DNA from: FEN-1139 sp964396375
GTDB lineage: Bacteria > Myxococcota_A > Polyangia > Polyangiales > Polyangiaceae
DNA: 64,000 nucleotides
Assembly: GCA_964396375.1 (NCBI GenBank)
Contig: CAYNEY010000001.1
Coordinates: forward strand, 121,209 to 185,208
Direction: 5' to 3'
Made by a program: the position numbers and the translations under genes. Shown here one piece after another: positions 17,583 to 27,284 of this stretch (position 1 is its first letter; each line of letters opens with the position of its first letter). The notes beneath the pieces were generated by a model that was not told the DNA's origin, did no database searches, and worked only from the letters and a program-made list of their open reading frames with translations.

Positions 17583-17738
17583 CCCCGACGACAGCAGGGG
17601 CTCCGCTCGGGCGCGCCCCGCCGTTTCCGCGCCGGTGTGGAAACAAATGCCAATAGAAATCTATATTTAGACAACATTCTTGACAATTCCGATGTGCGTA
17701 TTAAAACAGTCCTGTCCGCGTCACATCGGAGGTTCGTC
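17583..17738 (+). promoter_or_regulatory. AT-rich cysK leader with hairpin over the ribosome-binding site
   Basis: This 156-base region is strikingly AT-rich between 17640 and 17710. A consensus -35 hexamer TTGACA lies at 17680-17685; the best -10-like sequences (TATTAA at 17699, TTAAAA at 17701) are too close for ideal spacing. A perfect 9-base inverted repeat pairs 17688-17696 with 17722-17730, and its right arm covers the first bases of the cysK ribosome-binding site CGGAGG (17727-17732). A smaller ACAG/CTGT hairpin lies in the loop. It could be an RNA switch if transcription starts upstream, or a protein-binding site if it starts inside. Confidence 0.45.
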
Positions 17739-18725
17739 ATGCGTCTGTTCGAGGACAATTCCCAATCCATAGGAAACACGCCCCTGGTTCGCCTCAATCG
17801 GGTGGTGCCGAAAGGCACCCGGGTTTACGCGAAGATCGAGGGCAGAAATCCGGCGTACTCGGTCAAATGCCGGCTCGGGGCGGCGTTGATTTGGGACGCG
17901 GAGAAGCGGGGTCTGCTTGGTCCAGGCCGGGAGATCATCGAGCCCACCTCGGGCAACACCGGTATTGCCCTCGCTTTCGTGGCAGCCTCGCGCGGCTATC
18001 CGCTCACGCTGGTGATGCCGGAGACCATGAGCCTGGAGCGGCGCAAGGTGTTGAAGGCGCTCGGCGCGCGGCTCTTGCTCACCGAGGGAGCGAAGGGCAT
18101 GAAAGGCGCGGTCGATGCTGCCACGCAGATCCGCGATAGCGATCCTTCGCGCTACTATCTACCCCAGCAGTTCGAGAACCCCGCCAACGCGGCGATCCAT
18201 GAGACCACTACCGGTCCCGAGATCTGGGACGATACCGAGGGTGGGGTGGATGTGGTGGTGGCTGGTGTGGGGACGGGCGGTACCATCACCGGGGTCAGTC
18301 GTTACCTGAAGAACACGCGGAAGAAGGCGGTGGTGAGCGTGGCTGTCGAGCCTGCGGAGAGCCCGGTCATGAGCCAGAGCCGACGCGGTGAGACGCTGCA
18401 GCCTGGCAAACACATGATCCAGGGGATCGGCGCGGGCTTCATTCCCGGCGTGCTCGAGCTGTCGCTGGTGGATCGGATCGAGCAGGTCACTTCCGAAGAA
18501 TCCTTGCGCATGGCTCGGCGCCTGGCCGCCGAGGAGGGGATCCTGTGCGGGATCTCTTGCGGTGCGGCGACGGTCGCGGCAAGTAGGCTCGCCGCGCTCC
18601 CTGAGTTCGCGGACAAGCTTCTGGTGGTGGTGCTCCCCGATGCCGGGGAGAGGTACCTCTCGAGCGCGCTCTTCGAGGGAGTCTTCGCGGGTTTGGCCGA
18701 GGCCAAAGCAGGTGATCTGCTCTGA
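17739..18725 (+). CDS. cysK: Cysteine synthase (O-acetylserine sulfhydrylase)
   Basis: The 328-residue enzyme makes cysteine from O-acetylserine and sulfide in the cytoplasm using PLP. The PLP lysine is Lys43 in NPAYSVKCRLG, the CysK-type context. The substrate loop EPTSGNTGIA (68-77), the phosphate-binding GVGTGGTITG and the late PDAGERYLS motif are all present. The ATG at 17739 was chosen because it follows CGGAGG at 17727 and the family starts here; an in-frame extension to 17637 is AT-rich and not conserved-looking. An upstream hairpin may control translation. Confidence 0.95.
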   Translation: MRLFEDNSQSIGNTPLVRLNRVVPKGTRVYAKIEGRNPAYSVKCRLGAALIWDAEKRGLLGPGREIIEPTSGNTGIALAFVAASRGYPLTLVMPETMSLERRKVLKALGARLLLTEGAKGMKGAVDAATQIRDSDPSRYYLPQQFENPANAAIHETTTGPEIWDDTEGGVDVVVAGVGTGGTITGVSRYLKNTRKKAVVSVAVEPAESPVMSQSRRGETLQPGKHMIQGIGAGFIPGVLELSLVDRIEQVTSEESLRMARRLAAEEGILCGISCGAATVAASRLAALPEFADKLLVVVLPDAGERYLSSALFEGVFAGLAEAKAGDLL

Positions 18726-18779
18726 GTGGGTAACGCCTGGGGTTGAACGCAGCGCTCGGGTGCTCTAGCACTCTCTCCT

Positions 18780-19877
18780 ATGGTTACTCCGAAGCAGGAG
18801 CCTCGAGCGTCGCAGTCCGGAAGTCCAGGCAGCGGGCAGGACAAGCGGCGCCCCGAGGTGCGTTCCGAGCGCGGGTACCGCGCCGTGCTCGACAACATTC
18901 CCGTGTTCGTGGTCGCCCTCGATCCGAAGGGACGCATCGTGCTGTGGAATCGGTGTCTCGAGGAGGCCACGGGGTACCTCGAGAGCGACATGTTGGGGGT
19001 GGACGGGCGTCCCTGGATCGGTGATGACGGGACTGACCGGCGCATCCCGCTCCGGGAAGGTGGGCACCGGTTGGTACGTTGGCAGCGCACCGATGGTGCT
19101 GGCGGTGAGGAAGAAGGGCTCTCTTACGCGATCGGCCACGACGTGACCTACGAGCGGGAGAGTCTCCGCCGTTCCCTGCGCGGTGAGCGGCTGGCGGCCG
19201 TTGGGACGCTAGCAGCGGGGCTGGCCCACGAGGTGCGCAATCCGCTCAACAGCGCGCAGCTCCAGATCGATCTCTTGGAACGAAGGCTGGCGCGGGGCGC
19301 GGTCTCCACCGAGAGTATTCTCTCCACCAGTCGCATCCTGCGTGATGAGCTGGGTCGCCTGGAGCGACTGGTGAGCGATTTTCTTGCCTTCGCTCAGCCA
19401 CGGCCTCTCGAGATGTCCGTGCTCCCCGCAAACGACGTGGTAAGCGCGGTGGTCGAGCTGGTGAGGCCTGAGGTGGCCGACCACGAGCTTTTGTTCACGG
19501 TCAGCCTCGATCCCTATGCGGGCCGGTTCGAGGGTGATCCCGCGCGCCTGCGGCAGGTCTTGCTGAACCTGGTACGAAACGCCATCGAGGCAAGCCCGCC
19601 CGGCGGCATGCTCTCTTTGTGCACGCACCGCCCGGACGAGCGCGGCAACGTGGTGATCGAGGTGAAGGACACCGGCGCGGGGATCCCGGAAGATGCCCCC
19701 ATCTTCGACGCCTTTTACACCACCAAGGAGGGCGGCACCGGGCTCGGTCTCTCCATCGTGCATCGGATCGTGACCGACCATGGTGGCACCATCAGCTTCG
19801 AGTCCGTGCCCGGGCAGACCCGGTTTCTGCTCAGTCTCCCTGAGCATCCAGGTCTCGGAGCTGGGGGCATCGGGTAG
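18780..19877 (+). CDS. PAS-domain sensor histidine kinase (NtrB-like)
   Basis: A 365-residue cytoplasmic kinase without membrane helices. A PAS domain covers about 33-125 (YRAVLDNIPVFVVALDPKGR, LWNRCLEEATGY). The dimerisation/phosphoacceptor helix has His150 in GLAHEVRNPLNS, followed by the N box NLVRNAIEAS, G1 DTGAGIPED and G2 GGTGLGLSIVHRIV. The soluble NtrB-like layout fits a partner of NtrC type, and an NtrC-type regulator lies 980 bases downstream on the same strand, separated only by a nuclease gene on the opposite strand. Pairing with that regulator is inferred from position. Confidence 0.9.
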   Translation: MVTPKQEPRASQSGSPGSGQDKRRPEVRSERGYRAVLDNIPVFVVALDPKGRIVLWNRCLEEATGYLESDMLGVDGRPWIGDDGTDRRIPLREGGHRLVRWQRTDGAGGEEEGLSYAIGHDVTYERESLRRSLRGERLAAVGTLAAGLAHEVRNPLNSAQLQIDLLERRLARGAVSTESILSTSRILRDELGRLERLVSDFLAFAQPRPLEMSVLPANDVVSAVVELVRPEVADHELLFTVSLDPYAGRFEGDPARLRQVLLNLVRNAIEASPPGGMLSLCTHRPDERGNVVIEVKDTGAGIPEDAPIFDAFYTTKEGGTGLGLSIVHRIVTDHGGTISFESVPGQTRFLLSLPEHPGLGAGGIG

Positions 19878-19885
19878 GGCTCCCG

Positions 19886-20470
19886 TCAGTTGTCGAAGAT
19901 CTGCTCCAGGGTGGTGGCGGTGAGAACGCGCTCCGCGACGAGGTCGAGTTCGGCGTCACTGGCCTGGTCGAGCTTCTGCTCAACCGCCGGAACCAGGCTC
20001 CCGAACTTGAGGCAGAGCTGGCGCTTCACGAGCTCACGCCGACCCTTCTCCTTGCCCTTCCGTTCGCCTTCTTCGAGCCATTTCTCGGCCAGGGTACTCA
20101 TGATGTTGGTCCTTTCGGGTAAGGCCCGCTCGAGGGACTCAGAGACTTTCTCCGGAGCCAGGTCCGGAACGACGGTGGAAATGTAGCTGAGGAGCTGGAG
20201 GAGCGCCGTGCGCGCGGTCTCGCTCTTGTGCTCGAAGAGGAAGTAGCTCAGCGCCGACTCACCCGCGAGCTTGGCCGAGAACAACAGATCACTCGAGGAG
20301 GCACGGAGGTTCTCGTCGATGAAGGAGCCGGGGAGCTGCTCGAGGGAATTGGGCTCGAGGCGCTCGGCGAGGGCTGTCGGCAACACGGCCCGGAGCTCGG
20401 CGAGCACCGTACGCTTGTCGGCGAGGGCGAGGCGAAAGAGCTTGTCGTGAGGACTCGGAGCGGGTGGCAC
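19886..20470 (-). CDS. Rpn-family PD-(D/E)XK nuclease, internally shortened
   Basis: The 194-residue product starts like Rpn/YhgA transposase-like nucleases (SPHDKLFRLALADKR, RASSSDLLFSAKL, YFLFEHKSE), keeping the Asp and the Glu-x-Lys of the PD-(D/E)XK core. The usual middle part of roughly 100 residues after the ALLQLLSYI helix is absent. The C-terminal third (KRQLCLKFGSLVPAVEQKL, LVAERVLTATTLEQIF) matches DUF4351. Family members are normally nearer 300 residues, so this looks like an in-frame internal deletion. The gene sits against the orientation of its neighbours and between a kinase and its likely regulator. A 17-base palindrome lies 59 bases upstream of its start. Confidence 0.75.
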   Translation of the reverse strand: MPPAPSPHDKLFRLALADKRTVLAELRAVLPTALAERLEPNSLEQLPGSFIDENLRASSSDLLFSAKLAGESALSYFLFEHKSETARTALLQLLSYISTVVPDLAPEKVSESLERALPERTNIMSTLAEKWLEEGERKGKEKGRRELVKRQLCLKFGSLVPAVEQKLDQASDAELDLVAERVLTATTLEQIFDN

Positions 20471-20855
20471 CCAGACACATCGGTCAAGACGGGAGGCGGT
20501 TGTGTGGTTCGTTTTCGAGACCCTGGCGTCCGTAAAGTTTACGGAACGCGAAGAACGTCACCCCACAGAGGACGCGGATCGCGCGAACTCTCCTGCGGGT
20601 ATGCCGGGACCATCAGCGGCAACCTGCCCGTATCCCTCGCTTGTGTCGTCACAACCCAAGTGTGGGAAGGTCGTTCCAGAACCGAGGAAAGCCAGCAAAG
20701 GCCACATCGGTCCAGACCGGCCCAAAACCCCGGCAGGCGCAAGAGTTGCGCCTGGGATAGATCGGGCGCAAACTCTGCGTTCGGGCGGCTGTTCATCCAG
20801 TTGCCTCGAGTGTCCCTTCGGCAAGGAGGGTGCTCCTTTGCACTCTGGAGGCCCC
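20471..20855. promoter_or_regulatory. Divergent intergenic region with 17-base palindrome
   Basis: A 385-base region between the nuclease gene and the NtrC-type regulator. It contains the palindrome TCCGTAAAGTTTACGGA at 20529-20545 (8-base arms, one central base), a plausible dimer operator closer to the nuclease start. The frame of the regulator is open through the region, but the translation is low-complexity and has no family resemblance, so it is treated as non-coding. A ribosome-binding site GGAGG at 20847-20851 precedes the regulator start. Confidence 0.45.
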
Positions 20856-22265
20856 GTGAACTCCCGTGGTCGGATCCTGATCGTAGACGACGAATCGAAT
20901 GCGAGGAATGCCCTCGCCGACATCCTGCGCGAGGAGGGCTACGACTGCGAGACCGCCTCGGATGGTTTCAAGGGGCTCGGGCGCTTTCCCGATTACCACC
21001 CCGATCTCTTGCTCACCGACCTCAAGATGCCGGGGATGGACGGTCTCGAATTGCTGGCGCGGGTGCGCGAGCTGTTCCCCAATCTGCCTGTGATCGTGAT
21101 GACCGCGTTTGGTGCGGTCGACACCGCGGTGAAGGCGATGCGCTGCGGGGCGGTCGACTACCTGGAGAAGCCCATCGACACCAAGGCGCTGCTCTTGATC
21201 GTGGAGCGGGCGCTCGGTGAGCTGCGCCTGCGAAAAAAATCCCTCGATCCGGGCACGCGAACCGAGGAGCGCTTCCGCTTCGACGACGTGATCGGCACGT
21301 CGATCGCCATTCAGCAGGTCTTGAAGGTGGTGGCGCAGGTCGCGCCCAGTCGAGCGACCGTGCTATTTACCGGTGAGCCTGGCACAGGCAAGGAGCTGCT
21401 CGCTTCCACGCTGCACCGCTTCTCGAGCCGAGCCCACGGTCCTTTCGTGAAGCTGCACTGCGCGGCCCTCCCCGAAGCGCTGCTGGAGGGAGAGCTGTTC
21501 GGCACCGAGAAGGGAGCACTCGGGCACAAGGACCACGGGCGCGCGGGCAGGCTCGAACAGGCCCACGGCGGGAGCTTGTTTCTGGACGAGATCAGCGAGA
21601 TCTCCTCGTCGGTGCAGGTGCGTTTGCTGCGTGCCCTACAGGAGCACGAGTTCGAGCGGCTGGGCGCGACCCACCCGACAGAGGTCGATACCCGACTGAT
21701 CGCCGCCACCCACCGCGATCTGCGGGAGATGGTCGGACGCGGCGAGTTCCGGGAAGACTTGTTCTATCGGCTGAACGTGATCAACATTCGGGTGCCGAGC
21801 CTCCGGGAGCGTGACGGGGATATCCTGCCCCTGGCCATGCATTTTCTGCGGCGCTTCGCCAAGGAGAACGGGAAGAACGTTCAGCGTCTCGCCGACTCTG
21901 CGTTGCGGAGGTTGGTTGCCTATGGATGGCCGGGCAACGTGCGGGAGCTCGAGAACGTGATGGAACGCGCCGTGGTTCTGGCCGACGACACCACCGTTCA
22001 TGAATCCCACCTCCCCGAGCAGTTGGTGCCCTCCCCGAGCAGCGGGGCGCCGCGGATCCCTGGCGCCAGTATGGCGGATATCGAACGTTACGCGATCCTC
22101 TCGACCTTGGAGGCCCAGGGCGGTTCGACCAGCAAGGCGGCGGAGGTGCTCGGGATCAGCGTGCGCAAGATCCAGTACAAGCTCCAGGAGTATGGGGCCG
22201 CGCCGAAGAGTGGGGTACCCGCGCTCGATTCTCGTTCCGGACCCGGACAACTTCCGCAGAGCTGA
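20856..22265 (+). CDS. NtrC-type response regulator with altered GAFTGA loop
   Basis: From the GTG at 20856 the product has 469 residues. The receiver domain has the acidic pair (VDDES), phosphoacceptor Asp55 (LLLTDLKMPG) and the Lys of LEKPID. The AAA+ domain has Walker A GEPGTGKE and Walker B GGSLFLDEISE. At 220-225, where sigma-54 activators carry GAFTGA, it reads GALGHK. The C-terminus has a Fis-type helix-turn-helix (STSKAAEVLGISVRKIQYKL). Loss of GAFTGA normally prevents productive contact with sigma-54, so it may act with another sigma factor or as a repressor. The likely kinase is encoded upstream. DUF2254 gene starts 8 bases after the stop. Confidence 0.9.
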   Translation: MNSRGRILIVDDESNARNALADILREEGYDCETASDGFKGLGRFPDYHPDLLLTDLKMPGMDGLELLARVRELFPNLPVIVMTAFGAVDTAVKAMRCGAVDYLEKPIDTKALLLIVERALGELRLRKKSLDPGTRTEERFRFDDVIGTSIAIQQVLKVVAQVAPSRATVLFTGEPGTGKELLASTLHRFSSRAHGPFVKLHCAALPEALLEGELFGTEKGALGHKDHGRAGRLEQAHGGSLFLDEISEISSSVQVRLLRALQEHEFERLGATHPTEVDTRLIAATHRDLREMVGRGEFREDLFYRLNVINIRVPSLRERDGDILPLAMHFLRRFAKENGKNVQRLADSALRRLVAYGWPGNVRELENVMERAVVLADDTTVHESHLPEQLVPSPSSGAPRIPGASMADIERYAILSTLEAQGGSTSKAAEVLGISVRKIQYKLQEYGAAPKSGVPALDSRSGPGQLPQS

Positions 22266-22273
22266 GCCTCACC

Positions 22274-23926
<1,653 letters not shown>

Positions 23927-24548
23927 TTGTCCACGATCCAGGTTGCCAGTGACAGATCGAGCAGGGAAAACCGAGGGTCTCGGCGCGCCACCACGCGCAT
24001 CGCGGCACTCCGCGCCGCTCTTATGCCGGCCGGTGAGTCTTCGACCACCACGCAATCCTCAGGTGAAACGCCTAGGCGGCGCGCGGCGAGGAGAAAGATA
24101 TCTGGAGCGGGCTTCGGTGCCAAAAGCTCAGGATCATCCCCACACACCACCAACTCCACATGGCAAAACCACGGGTGGTGCGAGGTCTTCTCGAGGAACA
24201 GGGCTCGCTCGGAGCTGGTGGCGACGGCCAGCCGGATCCCCTCCGCTGCCAACTGTTCGAGCAGCTCCGGAGCCCCGGCGATGGGTGACGAGGCCCGAAA
24301 CAGTGGGATGAGCAGGCGACGCCTCCGAGCCAGATATTCGCTCACCGAAAGCGGGATCGCGAGGTCACCGAGCAGAAGCTGGGCAGCCTCGATCGCCCCG
24401 CGCCCCATGAGCCGTTGCTTGATCGAGTCCGGGTAGCCGTGGCCATACTCGCGGAGCACCTCCTCGGTGGCTTGCGAATACAGCGGTTCGGTGTCTACCA
24501 AAACGCCGTCGAGATCGAACAAGACGGCGCGGGGGCGGGGGTTTTCGA

Positions 24549-25460
24549 TCATGGTCGCAGGGAACCTTCGGGACAAATCGGGAGTTTTTCGAGGATTTGC
24601 AAGGCGAAGGCGTCCTGCTCCTCGAATTCGTTGTGGGTGAAGCCGAGAGCGAGAAATGGCGCGGCGATGGCTGCTCGTTGGTTCGCCAAGAATCCGGTGA
24701 GGATCAAGAGGCCGCCCGGGGCGACACGCTCCGCGATGGCCGAAGCGAGCTCGAGCTGGGTGCGTGGCTCGAGATTGGCGACGACGATCGCGAACCTCTC
24801 AGGGATGGTCTCGAGCGGCTGACACATGAACCGCGCAGAAAGCAGGTTTTCTTCAGCGTTTCTCCGCGCCGCGGCCACGGCCACCGGATCGATGTCGATC
24901 CCGAGCACCGGGGCGGCCCCCAACAGCGCTCCCACCAGGGCCAGCACGCCAGAGCCGGTCCCCACGTCCAAGAGGGAGGTTCCCGGCCGGCTCGTGCAGG
25001 CGGCTTCCACGGCTTGCGCGGCGAGACGGGTGGTGACGTGCGTTCCATCTCCGAAGCACATGTCGGGGATCATGCGGAGCACACGTGAGCCTTCTGCGAC
25101 TTCGGGCCGAGCATCGTTCGGCGCGAGCACCAGTCGCTCGGTGAGGAAGATGGGAGCGGCATTGGCGGTGAGGGCAGCATAGGGCTCCCAGCTCAGCGTT
25201 TCGTCGCTTACGGCAAAGAGGGCGCGTTCCCACCCAAGCTCGTCGGCGAAGCATGCGATGAGCATCGATACGAGGTTATCGAGCTCGGTCGTAGGCTCTT
25301 CTGGGGGCGCGGTGATCCGCAAGCGAGCTTGGTCCAGCTCTGGACCAGGCAGCTCCTCGACGGCACCGCCGCGCAGCTCGGCCAGGGACGTCGCGAAGGC
25401 CTCGGCGAGGGCGCAGGGAAGCGTGATGGTGATGCGTCGAAAGTGGCTCGATTCAGCCAT
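24549..25460 (-). CDS. prmA: Ribosomal protein L11 methyltransferase
   Basis: A 303-residue SAM-dependent methyltransferase of the PrmA family, which trimethylates ribosomal protein L11. The N-terminal substrate domain is diverged; the catalytic half has CFGDGTHVTTRLAAQAVE, the SAM-binding LLDVGTGSGVLALVGALLG, the acidic GIDIDPVAVAAARRN and IVVANLEPRTQLEL (family NLxxxxL type). The order of motifs and the length agree with PrmA. The downstream HAD gene is translationally coupled, and a small unknown gene lies 14 bases upstream. Confidence 0.85.
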   Translation of the reverse strand: MAESSHFRRITITLPCALAEAFATSLAELRGGAVEELPGPELDQARLRITAPPEEPTTELDNLVSMLIACFADELGWERALFAVSDETLSWEPYAALTANAAPIFLTERLVLAPNDARPEVAEGSRVLRMIPDMCFGDGTHVTTRLAAQAVEAACTSRPGTSLLDVGTGSGVLALVGALLGAAPVLGIDIDPVAVAAARRNAEENLLSARFMCQPLETIPERFAIVVANLEPRTQLELASAIAERVAPGGLLILTGFLANQRAAIAAPFLALGFTHNEFEEQDAFALQILEKLPICPEGSLRP

Positions 25461-25474
25461 GCTGGCGGCCGAGC

Positions 25475-25882
25475 CTAGCGGGTGCGGGCGGTCTGGCCAG
25501 ATCTCGGAACCTTGGCCGGTCGTTGGATCGCCCTAGGGGGCGGGACGGTGGCACGCTGACTCGCTGGCAGTGGTCGACTGCGGCGAGGCGCGGATCGCGA
25601 CCGCTGAGCGTTCTGGACGCAGGCGGCCAAAAGTATGTGGTCTCGGCGCAACAGGGCGACCTGGAGCAGTTGGATGCGGTGGTCAGAAGGGCCGAGCTCT
25701 TCGGTGAGGAACTCCGCGTCCTTCAGCAGTTCCTCGAGGGAGGCGGTGTTTTCTCCCGTTGCTTCCGAGCGGAAAGCCTGTTCGGACTTGAGCATGGTGA
25801 CCAGGTTTGCAAGCCTGGTGCCATGACCTCTGGGCGCTTCCCCTCGGTCGATTTTCGATGGCTTCGGAGGCGGCGTCATCAT
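25475..25882 (-). CDS. Small hypothetical protein
   Basis: The product of 135 residues from the first of two adjacent ATG codons, preceded by a strong ribosome-binding site (GGAGGAGGT on the minus strand, around 25887-25895). The middle part is a helical segment (RLANLVTMLKSEQAF, SLEELLKDAEFLTEELGP, HRIQLLQVALLRRDHILLA). The C-terminus is a basic Pro/Arg tail. No family recognised. It is just upstream of prmA and likely in its transcript. A longer frame exists upstream but lacks a ribosome-binding site. Confidence 0.65.
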   Translation of the reverse strand: MMTPPPKPSKIDRGEAPRGHGTRLANLVTMLKSEQAFRSEATGENTASLEELLKDAEFLTEELGPSDHRIQLLQVALLRRDHILLAACVQNAQRSRSAPRRSRPLPASQRATVPPPRAIQRPAKVPRSGQTARTR

Positions 25883-25955
25883 ACTGACCTCCTCCGCCCC
25901 AACTTCCGCCAAACGGCTGGCGGGGTGGTGCGGCCTTAGAACCGAGAAGGGTGCT

Positions 25956-27236
25956 GTGAAACCTCTGCCTCCCAAGCGACTCCGTGTGGAACAGATTGTC
26001 CCCCAGGGACTGGGTCTCGGTCGCCTCGAGGATGGTCAGATCGTGCTTGTGGAAGGGGTGCTGCCGGGGGATGTGATCGAGGTCGAGAGGCTTACTCGGA
26101 CTCGCGGAGCATTGCAGGCTACGGAATTCCGCGTCGTCGAACCCAGCCCAGACCGTCGGGAGCCGCTGTGTCCCCATGCTGCGCGGTGTGGGGGCTGCGA
26201 CCTCATGCACGCCACCGAAGCCGCCCAACACCGGATGAAGCTGGCTATCGTGGAGCAGGCTTTGCGACGGACTGCCGGTGCTCCCGAGTGCCCTCCGCTC
26301 GCCCTCGAGGTGGGGGATTCTGCGCTCCACTATCGCTCGCGGGTGCGCCTGTCTGTGGGGCCAGGGCCCCGGCTGGGGTTTCGTGCCCGCTCGTCTCGCC
26401 GTTTCGTGCCCATAGACACTTGCCTCGTGGCCGCTCCAGCCATCGACGCGGCGCTCGGGCGGCTCGCGCGGTTCCGGCCCGAGGAACTCGCGCCGCTCCG
26501 AGACGTGGCAGAAGTCGAGATCCGTGCGGCTTCAGACGAACCACGGCTGCTCTTCCGCTTGATCCCGCGTCGACCGGCCAGGTCCTTGGCTGCTCCCCCG
26601 CTGCCCGCGCTCTCGGAGCTCGGTCGTGTCGTCGTGGCCGGTAGTCCCGATGACATGCAGCTCTGTCAGGCCTATCCGCTCGCTCCGGGCGCGGTGCTCG
26701 AGGCACCGGCCGCTGCCTTTACCCAGGTCAATCCGGAGGTGAACCGGATGTTGGTGGCTACGGTCCTCACCTGTGCCAGGGAGGCCAAGGCTGGCCGTTT
26801 CGTAGATGTGTTCGCCGGCGCGGGAAACTTCACCTTGCCGCTGCTCGCCGAGGGGCTCTCGGGTGTGGCGATCGACTCTGAGCCTTCGGGGATTGCCGCA
26901 GCGCGGCAATCGGCCAAATCTCAGCTCCTCACCGCCGGAGAGTTCCTGGTCGACGACGCCGAACGGGCGCTACGGCGGCTCGCCAGCGCCTCCAAGCGCG
27001 CGGAGCTGGTGGTGCTCGATCCCCCACGACGCGGGACAGGTGAGACGTTGTCGGCGGTCCTCGCGCTCCGGCCCGAGACACTCGTGATGATCGCCTGCGA
27101 TCCGGTCACCCTCGCGCGAGATCTTCGCACCCTCGGGTCCGCTGGTGGCAGAATTACGCGGTTGGTCGCCTTCGACATGTTCCCGCAGACGCATCACGTC
27201 GAGACGCTGGCGCAGGTTCAGTTTTCTCGCCGCTGA
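25956..27236 (+). CDS. RNA (uracil-5) methyltransferase, TrmA/RlmD family
   Basis: This 426-residue protein begins with a TRAM-type RNA-binding domain (LRVEQIVPQGLGLGRL, VLPGDVIEVE) and a Cys cluster CPHAARCGGCDLMH of the kind that binds a 4Fe-4S cluster in RlmD. The catalytic part has the SAM motif FVDVFAGAGNFTLPLL, LDPPRRGTGE, and the catalytic Cys in MIACDPVTLARD, followed by FDMFPQTHHVET. It should form 5-methyluridine in 23S rRNA or tRNA; which one cannot be decided. The last catalytic motif reads CDP instead of the usual CNP. Confidence 0.88.
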   Translation: MKPLPPKRLRVEQIVPQGLGLGRLEDGQIVLVEGVLPGDVIEVERLTRTRGALQATEFRVVEPSPDRREPLCPHAARCGGCDLMHATEAAQHRMKLAIVEQALRRTAGAPECPPLALEVGDSALHYRSRVRLSVGPGPRLGFRARSSRRFVPIDTCLVAAPAIDAALGRLARFRPEELAPLRDVAEVEIRAASDEPRLLFRLIPRRPARSLAAPPLPALSELGRVVVAGSPDDMQLCQAYPLAPGAVLEAPAAAFTQVNPEVNRMLVATVLTCAREAKAGRFVDVFAGAGNFTLPLLAEGLSGVAIDSEPSGIAAARQSAKSQLLTAGEFLVDDAERALRRLASASKRAELVVLDPPRRGTGETLSAVLALRPETLVMIACDPVTLARDLRTLGSAGGRITRLVAFDMFPQTHHVETLAQVQFSRR

Positions 27237-27284
27237 CCGCGACCAGTCGTTGAGGAATCGAGCAAGATTTGCTACGAATCCTCG

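Noticed and set aside
17637..17738. N-terminal extension of cysteine synthase
   Set aside because: The 34 extra codons are AT-rich and unrelated to the family; the ATG at 17739 has CGGAGG before it.
20502..20855. N-terminal extension of the NtrC-type regulator
   Set aside because: The extra 118 residues are low in complexity and have no domain, while GTG 20856 has a good ribosome-binding site right before the receiver domain.
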